The notes under the pieces are model-generated. The model did not search any database and was not told the DNA's origin. It saw only the letters and a program-made list of their open reading frames with translations. From positions 1 through 64,000 of the forward strand of contig JAFTPP010000007.1 in NCBI GenBank assembly GCA_017463255.1: a stretch of DNA of 64,000 bases, given 5' to 3'. Source of the DNA: Lachnospiraceae bacterium (lineage in GTDB: Bacteria; Bacillota; Clostridia; Lachnospirales; Lachnospiraceae). The position numbers and the translations under genes are program-made. Numbering within the stretch: the first letter of the stretch is position 1; each line of letters opens with the position of its first letter. Positions 1 through 7,476 of the stretch are shown one piece after another.

Positions 1-124
1 GTTGGTTAACCCTAAAAATTTGTTTGAGGAAATTTTCAGGGTTGCATTACTGTTTATCTGTTCTTAATTTAACAGATGATTTTCAAGGTTCAATTGGTAA
101 TCAGCCAAGCTTCAGGGTAGATAA

Positions 125-213
125 CGGAGAAGGAGGGATTTGAACCCTCGCGCCGCTATTAACGACCTGCACCCTTTCCAGGGGTGTCCCTTCAGCCTCT
201 TGGGTACTTCTCC
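125..213 (-). tRNA. tRNA-Ser (anticodon GGA)
   Basis: Read on the minus strand, the segment folds as an 89-nt class II tRNA. The acceptor stem is GGAGAAG/CTTCTCC, the T-arm reads GGGTTCAAATCCC, there is a long variable arm typical of serine tRNAs, and the anticodon stem CACCC/GGGTG encloses loop CTGGAAA, giving anticodon GGA for UCC/UCU codons. No CCA is encoded after the discriminator G. A second serine tRNA lies 53 bases away on the same strand, so the two may be co-transcribed. Confidence 0.95.
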
Positions 214-266
214 CAACAACTGAATGCTTGCGCTATTCTAATTACCGATGGCTATATAACCATCAA

Positions 267-352
267 CGGAGAGGGTGGGATTCGAACCCACGCGCCCTTG
301 CGGACAAACGGTTTTCAAGACCGCCTCGTTATGACCACTTCGATACCTCTCC
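267..352 (-). tRNA. tRNA-Ser (anticodon TGA)
   Basis: The minus strand folds as a second class II serine tRNA. The acceptor stem is GGAGAGG/CCTCTCC, the T-arm reads GGGTTCGAATCCC, the variable arm is extended, and the anticodon loop CTTGAAA gives anticodon TGA for UCA codons. CCA is not encoded. It lies upstream, in transcription direction, of tRNA-Ser(GGA). The small reading frames that overlap these tRNAs are not genes. Confidence 0.95.
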
Positions 353-460
353 ATATTCTGTTTTGCGTTGCTCTCTTGACCAGCGCAAAAGTTATTCTAA
401 CAAAAAAGACTTCCAGTGTCAACAACTTTTTTTAGATTTTTTATTGTTTTTTTTACAAGG

Positions 461-484
461 CAAAAAACGCCCCGATTTACGGGG
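461..484 (-). terminator. Intrinsic terminator after ispD
   Basis: On the minus strand CCCCG-TAAAT-CGGGG is followed by CGTTTTTTG, a hairpin with a T-run, 38 bases past the ispD stop. It closes the leftward housekeeping operon. Confidence 0.8.
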
Positions 485-521
485 TATCTACCACTTTCTC
501 ACACAGTATATTCATAAATAA

Positions 522-1235
522 CTATAAATAATTTTGAATAAACAATAAATCTTCCGGGGTTGTTACTTTAATATTACAGTAATCTCCCTCTACAAGTTTG
601 ATAGGATGATTGGTAAAATATTCCACCACCATAGCATCGTCCGTTATCTTAATTCCCTGTTCTGATAATTCCTGTTCCTGCTCTATCAACTTTTTATAAC
701 AAGAATCAATCAATTCCCTTTCAAAGCACTGGGGTGTCTGAATTACAAAAAGACTGTTTCTGTCCGGTGTCTTATCTATCATTCCATTCTCATTGATTAC
801 CTTGATGGTATCTTTGACAGGCATTCCTACAATACAGGCCCCATGTTCCGTCACAGCATTTTTTGCCCTTAGGAGCATTTCCTGTTTTACAAAGGGTCTT
901 GCACCATCATGAATAAAAACATAATCACATTTGTCTATTGCATTAAGCCCTGCTGCCACCGAATGATATCTTTCCTTCCCGCCTTCAACGATGGCGGTCA
1001 CTTTTTTGAAACCATAGTAATCTACGATTTCATTTCTGCAATAATCAATTTCATTTTTTCCGCAAACAAGGATAATCTCATCCACAAAACTTTCTTCAAA
1101 AGCTTTGATGGTGTAATAAATAAGTGGTTTATCATGAATCAGCATATACTGCTTTTGCACCGGACTTTGCATTCTTTTGCCGCTTCCTGCAGCAAGTACT
1201 ATGGCAGCATATCTCTTTTTTATCACTTCAGACAT
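522..1235 (-). CDS. ispD: 2-C-methyl-D-erythritol 4-phosphate cytidylyltransferase (IspD)
   Basis: Cytosolic enzyme of the non-mevalonate (MEP) isoprenoid pathway. It joins CTP and 2-C-methylerythritol 4-phosphate to make CDP-methylerythritol. The 237-residue length is normal for the family. The N-terminal nucleotide-binding signature LAAGSGKRM (about residues 15-23), the IHDGARPFV motif near residue 110, GMPVKDTIK and TPQCFE are all visible. The ATG follows AAGGAGG at good spacing. It is the last gene of a leftward run that includes tsaD, and a terminator follows. Confidence is high from the motifs and length. Confidence 0.95.
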   Translation of the reverse strand: MSEVIKKRYAAIVLAAGSGKRMQSPVQKQYMLIHDKPLIYYTIKAFEESFVDEIILVCGKNEIDYCRNEIVDYYGFKKVTAIVEGGKERYHSVAAGLNAIDKCDYVFIHDGARPFVKQEMLLRAKNAVTEHGACIVGMPVKDTIKVINENGMIDKTPDRNSLFVIQTPQCFERELIDSCYKKLIEQEQELSEQGIKITDDAMVVEYFTNHPIKLVEGDYCNIKVTTPEDLLFIQNYL

Positions 1236-1259
1236 GATATTCCTCCTTAATATAATCCC

Positions 1260-2291
1260 CTAACGTTCGCCCAGTTTTAAATTCGGCACAGCGTTTAAAT
1301 CAAGAGCACTGCGTGTTCCTTGTATATATTCATAGTAACCGGCAACTCCGATCATGGCTGCATTATCCGTACAATAAATGGGTGACGGATGGTAAAATTC
1401 TATGTTTTTTTCAGCACAGGCCTTTTTCATAGCTTCCCTAAGTCCTGAATTAGACGCCACTCCGCCTGCAATGGCAAAACGCTGAAATCCGTATTTTTCC
1501 ACTGCATCCATAGAATGTTCCACTAACACATCCACAACTGCTTTTTGGAAAGAAGCTGCAATATCAGGAACATTTAATGGAATTCCCTTCATTTCACAGG
1601 AATTAATATAATTTAAAACCGATGATTTTAATCCGCTAAAGCTAAAATCGTATACAGAGCCTTCGACTTTTGCCCGCGGAAAATGAATTGCATCCGGATT
1701 TCCCTCTTTTGAAACTTTGTCAATCTTAGGTCCGCCGGGATAACCAAGTCCTATGGCACGCGCCACCTTATCAAAGGCTTCTCCTGCCGCATCATCTCTT
1801 GTACGGCCCAATATTTCATACTGACCATAGTCAGCCACTTTCACCAAATGAGAATGACCGCCTGATACTACAAGACAAATAAAGGGCGGCTCCAATTCCA
1901 AATTCTCTATATAGTTTGCACTGATATGTCCTTCAATATGATGGACTCCAATCAGAGGAATTCCTGTAGCAAAACTGATTGCCTTAGCAGCCGAAACGCC
2001 CACAAGAAGCGCTCCCACAAGCCCCGGACCATAGGTTACCGCAATAGCATCTATGTCCTTCAAGGTTTTATCAGCCTGTCTCAGAGCTTCTTCGATTACC
2101 TGATTAATCTTTTCAATATGCTTGCGTGAAGCGATTTCAGGCACCACGCCACCATAAAGGGTATGGAGTTCAATTTGCGAATAGATTACATTGGATAACA
2201 CTTCGCGCCCGTTTTTCACTACAGCAGCCGCTGTCTCGTCACAGGAGCTCTCAATTGCCAATATTACAACATCCTGATTATTCATTTTCAT
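1260..2291 (-). CDS. tsaD: tRNA N6-adenosine threonylcarbamoyltransferase TsaD
   Basis: Catalytic subunit for t6A37 modification of ANN-decoding tRNAs; it transfers the threonylcarbamoyl group from TC-AMP with TsaB and TsaE. The ASKHA-fold protein shows IESSCDET at the N-terminus, the metal-binding HHIEGH motif (about 117-122) and SGGHS. A longer open frame extends upstream to 2348, but it would overlap the preceding gene by some 70 bases. The ATG at 2291 (or the one at 2285) overlaps only the end of that gene, so translation is probably coupled. The resulting 343 residues match the family. The partners tsaB and tsaE lie about 2.3 kb upstream in the same direction. Confidence 0.93.
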   Translation of the reverse strand: MKMNNQDVVILAIESSCDETAAAVVKNGREVLSNVIYSQIELHTLYGGVVPEIASRKHIEKINQVIEEALRQADKTLKDIDAIAVTYGPGLVGALLVGVSAAKAISFATGIPLIGVHHIEGHISANYIENLELEPPFICLVVSGGHSHLVKVADYGQYEILGRTRDDAAGEAFDKVARAIGLGYPGGPKIDKVSKEGNPDAIHFPRAKVEGSVYDFSFSGLKSSVLNYINSCEMKGIPLNVPDIAASFQKAVVDVLVEHSMDAVEKYGFQRFAIAGGVASNSGLREAMKKACAEKNIEFYHPSPIYCTDNAAMIGVAGYYEYIQGTRSALDLNAVPNLKLGER

Positions 2292-2859
2292 CAACCAAAT
2301 CCCAGCCATAGATTTTCCAGTAGCCGGATTCATCCTTTCTAAGCACAAACACTTCCGTAATCGTTGTAATCTGTGTTGCGTATCTCATTGTGTAATAACA
2401 GTACACTTTCGTACATGTGTATCCGTCTTTTTCAAATTTGGCATTTTCAATATCTACCGAAGAAGAAGTAGTGTATGCCGTCATTATGTATGAATTATCT
2501 TTATAATATGCAATATCCTTTAAAAGGCCGGCATAATAGTTGTCAAAAGGATTATGATTAGCCAAGTCTTTATCAAACAGTTGATAGCTCATTTGGGCCA
2601 TATCGTACAGTTCTTCTTCCGAGTATTCTTCCGCATAAAAACAACGGGTAAGCTCACTGTAAAGCTTTACCACTTCCTTAGGGGAAGGCGGATACTTTTT
2701 ATCCAAATCCTTAAGCAACAGTTCCTGTACCACTGTTAAATCTATTTCCGTTTCCTGCTCAATTTCTATTCTGTCCGACAGATAATAATAGAATCCGATT
2801 CCTACCAGAACAAATATAAGCAATAAAACAATTCCTTTTGCGCCTTTAAACCGTCTCAT
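2278..2859 (-). CDS. Membrane-anchored protein of unknown function
   Basis: A 193-residue protein with a basic start (MRRFKGAKG) followed by one hydrophobic segment at about residues 9-27, so it is probably anchored in the membrane with the rest outside. The exported part is acidic and rich in Tyr, and ends in a compact sequence with [11 protein letters not shown] do not recognise a catalytic motif. It resembles the small anchored proteins of unknown function that are common in Lachnospiraceae. It starts after AAAGGAG and overlaps the start of tsaD, which suggests co-translation rather than a shared function. Confidence 0.7.
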   Translation of the reverse strand: MRRFKGAKGIVLLLIFVLVGIGFYYYLSDRIEIEQETEIDLTVVQELLLKDLDKKYPPSPKEVVKLYSELTRCFYAEEYSEEELYDMAQMSYQLFDKDLANHNPFDNYYAGLLKDIAYYKDNSYIMTAYTTSSSVDIENAKFEKDGYTCTKVYCYYTMRYATQITTITEVFVLRKDESGYWKIYGWDLVDENE

Positions 2860-2877
2860 GGAATCTCCTTTCCATTC

Positions 2878-3789
2878 TTAGTCTTCTTCGAAACACAAGT
2901 CAACACTCATACCATCTTTGCCCGCTTTTGCATTCGGGAAAATTCTACGAACATCCTTCATATATTCTTCCGGCCATGTTAAAGACGGACTGAAATGGGT
3001 AAGCCACAATTCTTTCACATTGGCATCTCTTGCAATGGATGCCGCTTCCGAAAACATCATATGTTTATTTTCACGGGCCTTTTGAATTTTATCCGACTCA
3101 CCATACATTCCTTCACAAATAAACAAATCCGCTTCTTTTGCATGTTCTACAATGCCTGATGTTGGCCGTGTATCAGTACAATAAGTAACTTTTAAGCCTT
3201 TTCTTGCAGGTCCCAACACCATCTCCGGTGTCAAAATTCTTCCTTCATGTTCAATCTCTTCCCCTTTTTGAAGCTTACTCCAATACATGAGAGGAATCTG
3301 ATTCTCTTTTGCCCTATTCGCATCAAACTTTCCGTTTCTCATCACTTCTATAGAATAGCCATAGCAGGGCACATTATGATTTACACGGAACGCTTCAATC
3401 TTAAACCCTTCTCTTTCATAGGTAAGATTATCTTCGCTTAATTCAAAAAATAAAATCTGAAAAGGAAGCTCCGGTGCAATAACACGGAGAGCATTCACCA
3501 CTCTTTCCAAGCCCTTAGGGCCTATCATTAAAAGCGGTTCGGTTCTTTCTGCATTACCCATGGTCAGTAACATTCCCGGCAAACCACTGATATGATCCGC
3601 ATGGTAATGGGTAAAACAAATAATATCTATGGGTTTGGCACTCCATCCTTTTTCCTTCATGGCAACCTGAGTGCCTTCACCGCAATCAATCAATATACTT
3701 GTTCCGTTGTATCGCACCATTAATGATGTTAAAAAACGATAGGGTAACGGCATCATACCGCCGGTTCCCAACAAACAAACATCTAACAT
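2878..3789 (-). CDS. rnz: Ribonuclease Z (tRNA 3' endonuclease)
   Basis: Metallo-beta-lactamase-fold endonuclease that trims the 3' trailer of tRNA precursors. This matters here because the tRNAs in the window do not encode CCA. The zinc motif is FTHYHADHISGLPG (about residues 60-73), with GTGGMMPLP at the N-terminus, DTRP near residue 207 and LTHFSP near the C-terminus providing further metal ligands. The length of 303 matches bacterial RNase Z. The ATG follows GGGAG. It lies in the tsa/rimI run, grouped with other tRNA and ribosome maturation genes. Confidence 0.92.
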   Translation of the reverse strand: MLDVCLLGTGGMMPLPYRFLTSLMVRYNGTSILIDCGEGTQVAMKEKGWSAKPIDIICFTHYHADHISGLPGMLLTMGNAERTEPLLMIGPKGLERVVNALRVIAPELPFQILFFELSEDNLTYEREGFKIEAFRVNHNVPCYGYSIEVMRNGKFDANRAKENQIPLMYWSKLQKGEEIEHEGRILTPEMVLGPARKGLKVTYCTDTRPTSGIVEHAKEADLFICEGMYGESDKIQKARENKHMMFSEAASIARDANVKELWLTHFSPSLTWPEEYMKDVRRIFPNAKAGKDGMSVDLCFEED

Positions 3790-3812
3790 TTTACATCTCC
3801 CTTTCGAGGAAT

Positions 3813-4073
3813 CTATAACAATTCATTCATATCTTCTTTGGTAACGGGTATCTTAAACTGTGCTACCCAACTGTCGTAACAATTTTCACACAAATCGATC
3901 TGATGTTTTTCCCCGTCTTTGTTTGTAAAATATTCAAATGGTATGTCCAAATGGACACATCCCTCTTTTACGATTCCATTTTCTATTTTCAGTTCTTTGC
4001 CACACATATTACATTTGACCTTATGCACTACACTCTGCATAATGCCATATTCTTTTTTGTACTCTCTCATCAT
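3813..4073 (-). CDS. Small Cys-rich (probable zinc-binding) protein
   Basis: An 86-residue protein with two CxxC pairs, VKCNMCGKEL near residue 20 and CENCYDSW near residue 62. This spacing fits a single zinc-ribbon-like site. No enzymatic motif is seen. The start is ATG ATG after GGAG; an internal ATG at codon 12 is an alternative. It lies 23 bases upstream of rnz and is probably co-transcribed. Function unknown. Confidence 0.65.
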   Translation of the reverse strand: MMREYKKEYGIMQSVVHKVKCNMCGKELKIENGIVKEGCVHLDIPFEYFTNKDGEKHQIDLCENCYDSWVAQFKIPVTKEDMNELL

Positions 4074-4152
4074 TATTCTCCATACTACTGTTTATTTGGA
4101 AATAATCCAAGCACATTATACAGGATATCTCCCGTATTTTACGTGGTAATTA

Positions 4153-4617
4153 TTAGAACTGTTTAGGACGAAGCCACATAATAAGCCCATCCTCCGTAGG
4201 TTTTTCATAGAAATTCTTTCTGATTCCCTCTGTTTTAAAGCCTAACTTTTGATACAAGGATATGGCAGACACATTCCCGGCTCTTACTTCCAGGGTAAAG
4301 CTTTCGGCCCCCATCTTTTCCCCCTCTTTTAGCAGGGCTTTCATAATCTCACAGGCAATCCCCCGGTTCCGGTAGGAAGAATCTACCGCAACATTGGTAA
4401 TTTCTCCTTCTCCCACAATATGTCGAAGTCCTGCATTGCCAACAATCTTTGTTCCGTCTTTTGCTACAATATAAACAATATCCGGATTTAAAAGACTATC
4501 CCTAAATGCATTTTCTGACCATGGCTCTGTAAAACAGGCACGTTCTAATTGGGCAACACCCGCAACATCATCTTCACACATTTTTGATATGACAATCTGT
4601 GAATTGGTCTGTGTCAT
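4153..4617 (-). CDS. rimI: Ribosomal protein S18-alanine N-acetyltransferase (RimI)
   Basis: GNAT-fold enzyme that acetylates the N-terminal alanine of ribosomal protein S18 using acetyl-CoA. The acetyl-CoA loop reads VDSSYRNRGIACEIM, followed by LEVRAGNVSAISLYQKLGF, both typical of RimI. The frame is open upstream to 4713, inside tsaB, but the ATG at 4617 lies one base after the tsaB stop and nine bases after GGGAG, which gives the normal 154 residues. The order tsaE-tsaB-rimI is a classic Firmicutes arrangement. Confidence 0.93.
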   Translation of the reverse strand: MTQTNSQIVISKMCEDDVAGVAQLERACFTEPWSENAFRDSLLNPDIVYIVAKDGTKIVGNAGLRHIVGEGEITNVAVDSSYRNRGIACEIMKALLKEGEKMGAESFTLEVRAGNVSAISLYQKLGFKTEGIRKNFYEKPTEDGLIMWLRPKQF

Positions 4618-4618
4618 A

Positions 4619-5350
4619 TTAAGCATCTCCCTGTAATTTGGCATTCTCAGCACGCTCTCTCTCCGCCTGAGACATGCGAAGGTATTCCGGTTCATGCAAA
4701 GCCGCACTTTCAAACTTACCTTCTTTATAATAAATCATTCCCAAAGCTCCTACTGCTGCCGCTCTCTGCCTTGACAAGTGGGCAGGTGCAAAAGAATATG
4801 GTACTTTCATTAACTCTTTTAACTGTTCTTTAAAAACAGGAACCCCGTCCCCAATAAAGATAACAGGCTGTCCTAATTCATTTAACTGAGATACAATATC
4901 CTGAATCAATACTGCTGTCTGGGTTTGAAGTGTTTTCATCACAAACCCTTCACATCCATCGCTTACAAATTGATAAATACCTGTGTATACCTGATTTCTT
5001 CGGGCATCCATAATAGGACAAATTACCCCTGTATTCCCACAAAGGTTATACGCCAAAGCATCCACGGTAGGAACCGGAATAATGGGCTTATTAAGAGCAA
5101 GTCCCAAGCCCTTAGCCGTTGCTGAACCGATTCTAAGACCGGTAAATGAACCCGGACCTGAAGCTATGGCAATGGCGTCAATGGTGTTTAAATCAAGTTC
5201 TATCATTTTAGACATCTGATCAAGCATTGGTACCAATGTCTGTGAATGTGTTTTTTTATAATTCATGGTATATTCGGCAACCATTGTGTCATCTTCCATA
5301 ACCGCAACAGATGCCACGAGTCCCGAACTGTCTAATGCCAATAATTTCAT
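4619..5350 (-). CDS. tsaB: tRNA threonylcarbamoyladenosine biosynthesis protein TsaB
   Basis: Inactive ASKHA-fold partner that dimerises with TsaD and is needed for t6A synthesis. LALDSSG at the start, KKTHSQTLVPML near residue 33 and the GPGSFTGLRIG loop near residue 65 are diagnostic. The 243-residue length is normal. It begins three bases after tsaE and ends one base before rimI, so the three genes are clearly one transcription unit. Confidence 0.95.
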   Translation of the reverse strand: MKLLALDSSGLVASVAVMEDDTMVAEYTMNYKKTHSQTLVPMLDQMSKMIELDLNTIDAIAIASGPGSFTGLRIGSATAKGLGLALNKPIIPVPTVDALAYNLCGNTGVICPIMDARRNQVYTGIYQFVSDGCEGFVMKTLQTQTAVLIQDIVSQLNELGQPVIFIGDGVPVFKEQLKELMKVPYSFAPAHLSRQRAAAVGALGMIYYKEGKFESAALHEPEYLRMSQAERERAENAKLQGDA

Positions 5351-5353
5351 GGT

Positions 5354-5785
5354 TTATTTTTCTCTTTTCTCAATTGTGATTAAGCGATAGTCATATCCTT
5401 TTTCAGGATTTTTTTCAATTTTTATTTCATCATAAGTTTCCGGCAAAATATCTTCAATCAGGTTTGCCCATTCAATCAGGCAAACACCTTCACCGTAAAC
5501 GCAATCTTCATATCCTATTTCATCCATCTCAGAACTGTCACCAATACGGTAAACATCAAAATGGTAAAATGGCATTCTACCGTCTTCGTAGATTTGGACA
5601 ATGGTAAAGGTAGGGCTGCTTATAGGCTCATCAATTTCAAGGCCTTTCGCAAACCCTTGGGTAAAAACAGTTTTCCCAACTCCAAGATCGCCGATTAACG
5701 TATATACCTGTCCGGGTAACGCTTCTTTCCCTAATTTGCGTCCGAATTCTCTTGTTTCTTCTTCATTCCATGTTTCTATTTTCAT
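5354..5785 (-). CDS. tsaE: tRNA threonylcarbamoyladenosine biosynthesis ATPase TsaE
   Basis: Small P-loop ATPase that regenerates the TsaB-TsaD complex during t6A synthesis. The Walker A motif GDLGVGKTVFTQG lies near residue 32. SSPTFTIVQIYE and FYHFDVYRIGD are the conserved TsaE blocks, and LIEWANLIEDILP follows. It is 143 residues, a typical length. The ATG follows GAGG. It lies 12 bases after the YcxB-like gene and immediately before tsaB. Confidence 0.95.
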   Translation of the reverse strand: MKIETWNEEETREFGRKLGKEALPGQVYTLIGDLGVGKTVFTQGFAKGLEIDEPISSPTFTIVQIYEDGRMPFYHFDVYRIGDSSEMDEIGYEDCVYGEGVCLIEWANLIEDILPETYDEIKIEKNPEKGYDYRLITIEKREK

Positions 5786-5797
5786 AGTAACCTCAAA

Positions 5798-6271
5798 TTA
5801 ATATCTGATTTTCACTTTTTTAGGGTCCATATGGGTCGAAATTGTGGCAATAAGCTCCGTTAACTTATCATCCAGACATTCTCTTGGGAAAATACTTGCA
5901 TTAATCCGTGATGTATACAAAATAATGCTGGTTTTGGTAGATACCGCCTTATACATATTGTCCCACTCTATCATCTGTTCCACTTCACCCTGAGACACAT
6001 GCATTCCCTCATCGTCCATGCGGTAGTGCAACGGATTCTTGTATACAGGATTCAACGCTTGCTTTTTAGCCTTTAAATACAAGCTTCCCGGCAAATACAA
6101 AATAATCACTATACCAAAAATCAGTGCAATAATATATTCCGTATTCATGGTATACATGACAATCAACAATGCTCCCACTGCAGTTCCCAATAACCCCTGG
6201 GCAGATGAATATACATGATTAATCATATAATCATAAATATGGGAAAATTTAATCTTTACATCGAATTCCAT
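5798..6271 (-). CDS. YcxB-like membrane protein
   Basis: A 157-residue protein with two adjacent hydrophobic segments at about residues 26-40 and 47-65, then a soluble C-terminal part containing HVSQGEVEQMIEWDNMYKAV and IFPRECL. This arrangement, with the central 'I-W-x-x-hydrophobic' strand, resembles the YcxB-like domain of Firmicutes. The molecular role is unknown. It appears to be the first gene of the tsaE-tsaB-rimI transcription unit. Confidence 0.7.
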   Translation of the reverse strand: MEFDVKIKFSHIYDYMINHVYSSAQGLLGTAVGALLIVMYTMNTEYIIALIFGIVIILYLPGSLYLKAKKQALNPVYKNPLHYRMDDEGMHVSQGEVEQMIEWDNMYKAVSTKTSIILYTSRINASIFPRECLDDKLTELIATISTHMDPKKVKIRY

Positions 6272-6332
6272 AAAATAACTTCCTTTCCCGGCAGCGCTTA
6301 CATGATATTCAGAAAGTACTTTCCCATATCAT

Positions 6333-6365
6333 GAAAAAGCGCCTACAGAAGGGTAAGCGCTTTTC
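6333..6365 (-). terminator. Terminator after ribU
   Basis: The hairpin GAAAAGCGC / GCGCTTTTTC surrounds a 14-base loop and is followed by T-rich sequence on the minus strand, about 50 bases past the ribU stop. Its symmetry could also let it work in the other direction. Confidence 0.65.
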
Positions 6366-6416
6366 AACTGACTAATTCTAATTATAGTCACTTTTTATTA
6401 AAATTCAAATACTATT

Positions 6417-7181
6417 TTAGCGGTGTTTCCGTTGTCCTTCTTTAATAATAGGACTAAGGGGTTTATAGAGTAACATGGTGAGTACTGAAATCACTGTTCC
6501 CTTAATGAGATTTAAAGGTGCCACACATAAAAGTGCAAGGGTTGTAAAGCTGTTAATTGACGCATGGATACTGCTTCCCATTCCAATAATAATGGCACTT
6601 CCGTTCTCTCCAAAGAACATATCTGCAAAGGTTGGCAAAAGATAAATCGCATTAAATGCAGTACCAAAAACAGTCATACATAAAGTACCCACGATACAGC
6701 TTATTACCGCTACTTTTTTCTTCTTTTTACAATGATAGATAATGGTTGCCGGTAAAATCATGGTACAGCCTACCGCAAAGTTGGCAAGATCCCCAACAAA
6801 CGCTGTACTGGTTGACTTTAAGAATAATTTGATTAAAACCTTCAAAAATTCTGTTACAACACCGGCAAGAGGACCGAAGGCATAACCGCAGATTAATACC
6901 GGAAGCTCACTAAAGTCCAATTCATAAAATGGTGGTGCAATCATAGGTAACGGGAATTCAAAGTACATAAGAACTCCGGAAATGGCAGAGAACATACCAA
7001 TCATTGCCATTTTTCTTGTAGTAAGTACTTTTTCTTTTACGCCGTGCTTTTTCTGAATCAGGCGTTCTGCCAGATATGCTATAAAAAACACACCTACAAT
7101 AACTGCCAAAAACACAAGTACAAACTCAACGTTATCAGATGCTTTGCCGAATAAGTCGGACACACTTTTGAAAATATTCAT
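6417..7181 (-). CDS. ribU: ECF transporter S component, riboflavin-specific (RibU-like)
   Basis: Membrane substrate-binding subunit of an energy-coupling factor transporter. The FMN riboswitch directly upstream identifies riboflavin as the likely vitamin. The core ECF-S fold starts near residue 58 with KMAMIGMFSAISGVLMYFEF and has about six hydrophobic segments. An extra N-terminal membrane segment (residues 20-40) makes it longer, at 254, than the usual RibU of about 190-200 residues. The ATPase and T subunits are not in this window. The ATG follows AAAAGGAGG. Confidence 0.88.
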   Translation of the reverse strand: MNIFKSVSDLFGKASDNVEFVLVFLAVIVGVFFIAYLAERLIQKKHGVKEKVLTTRKMAMIGMFSAISGVLMYFEFPLPMIAPPFYELDFSELPVLICGYAFGPLAGVVTEFLKVLIKLFLKSTSTAFVGDLANFAVGCTMILPATIIYHCKKKKKVAVISCIVGTLCMTVFGTAFNAIYLLPTFADMFFGENGSAIIIGMGSSIHASINSFTTLALLCVAPLNLIKGTVISVLTMLLYKPLSPIIKEGQRKHR

Positions 7182-7231
7182 TTCTTTTCCTCCTTTTGTT
7201 CTTCAAAGTGGAAAATTTAGGAAAACAAAAG

Positions 7232-7259
7232 GCCCTGAGCACATAGATATACTCAGGGC
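7232..7259 (-). terminator. Riboswitch-controlled transcription terminator
   Basis: GCCCTGAG pairs with CTCAGGGC across a 12-base loop on the minus strand, followed by CTTTTGTTTTCC. It lies between the FMN aptamer and ribU, where an expression-platform terminator is expected. FMN binding should favour termination. Confidence 0.85.
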
Positions 7260-7278
7260 GCAAAGATTCCTTTGACTT

Positions 7279-7409
7279 TTCCTTCTCTCATCCAGACTAT
7301 ACTGTCGGTTTTGGAATTAAGGTTTACCTCTCACCAAATCAGCCACTTAGCATTTAAGCGGGTCGCGGACTTTACCGCCGGTAGGGAATTTCACCCTGCC
7401 CCGAAGAAT
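7279..7409 (-). promoter_or_regulatory. FMN riboswitch (RFN element)
   Basis: The minus strand carries the RFN consensus blocks in order: TTCGGGGCAGGGTGAAATTC, CCTACCGGCGGT, AGTCCGCGACCCG, a variable stem, then TGGTGAGAGG..AATTCC and ACCGACAGTATAGTCTGGAT, ending GAGAGAAGG. These match the six-helix FMN aptamer. It precedes ribU and a terminator, so riboflavin import should be turned off when FMN is plentiful. Confidence 0.95.
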
Positions 7410-7430
7410 TTTTATTTTTTTGATGTACTA

Positions 7431-7459
7431 ACAATATACAATTATGTATTAATTGTCAA
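7431..7459 (-). promoter_or_regulatory. Sigma-A promoter of the ribU leader
   Basis: On the minus strand TTGACA (7454-7459) is 17 bases from TATTGT (7431-7436), placing the start just before the FMN aptamer. The -35 is perfect and the -10 is fair. Confidence 0.65.
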
Positions 7460-7476
7460 TAACTTTCTGTTTCCTT

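Noticed and set aside
184..521. Small rightward frames across the serine tRNAs
   Set aside because: They overlap two clear tRNA genes and have no initiation signals.
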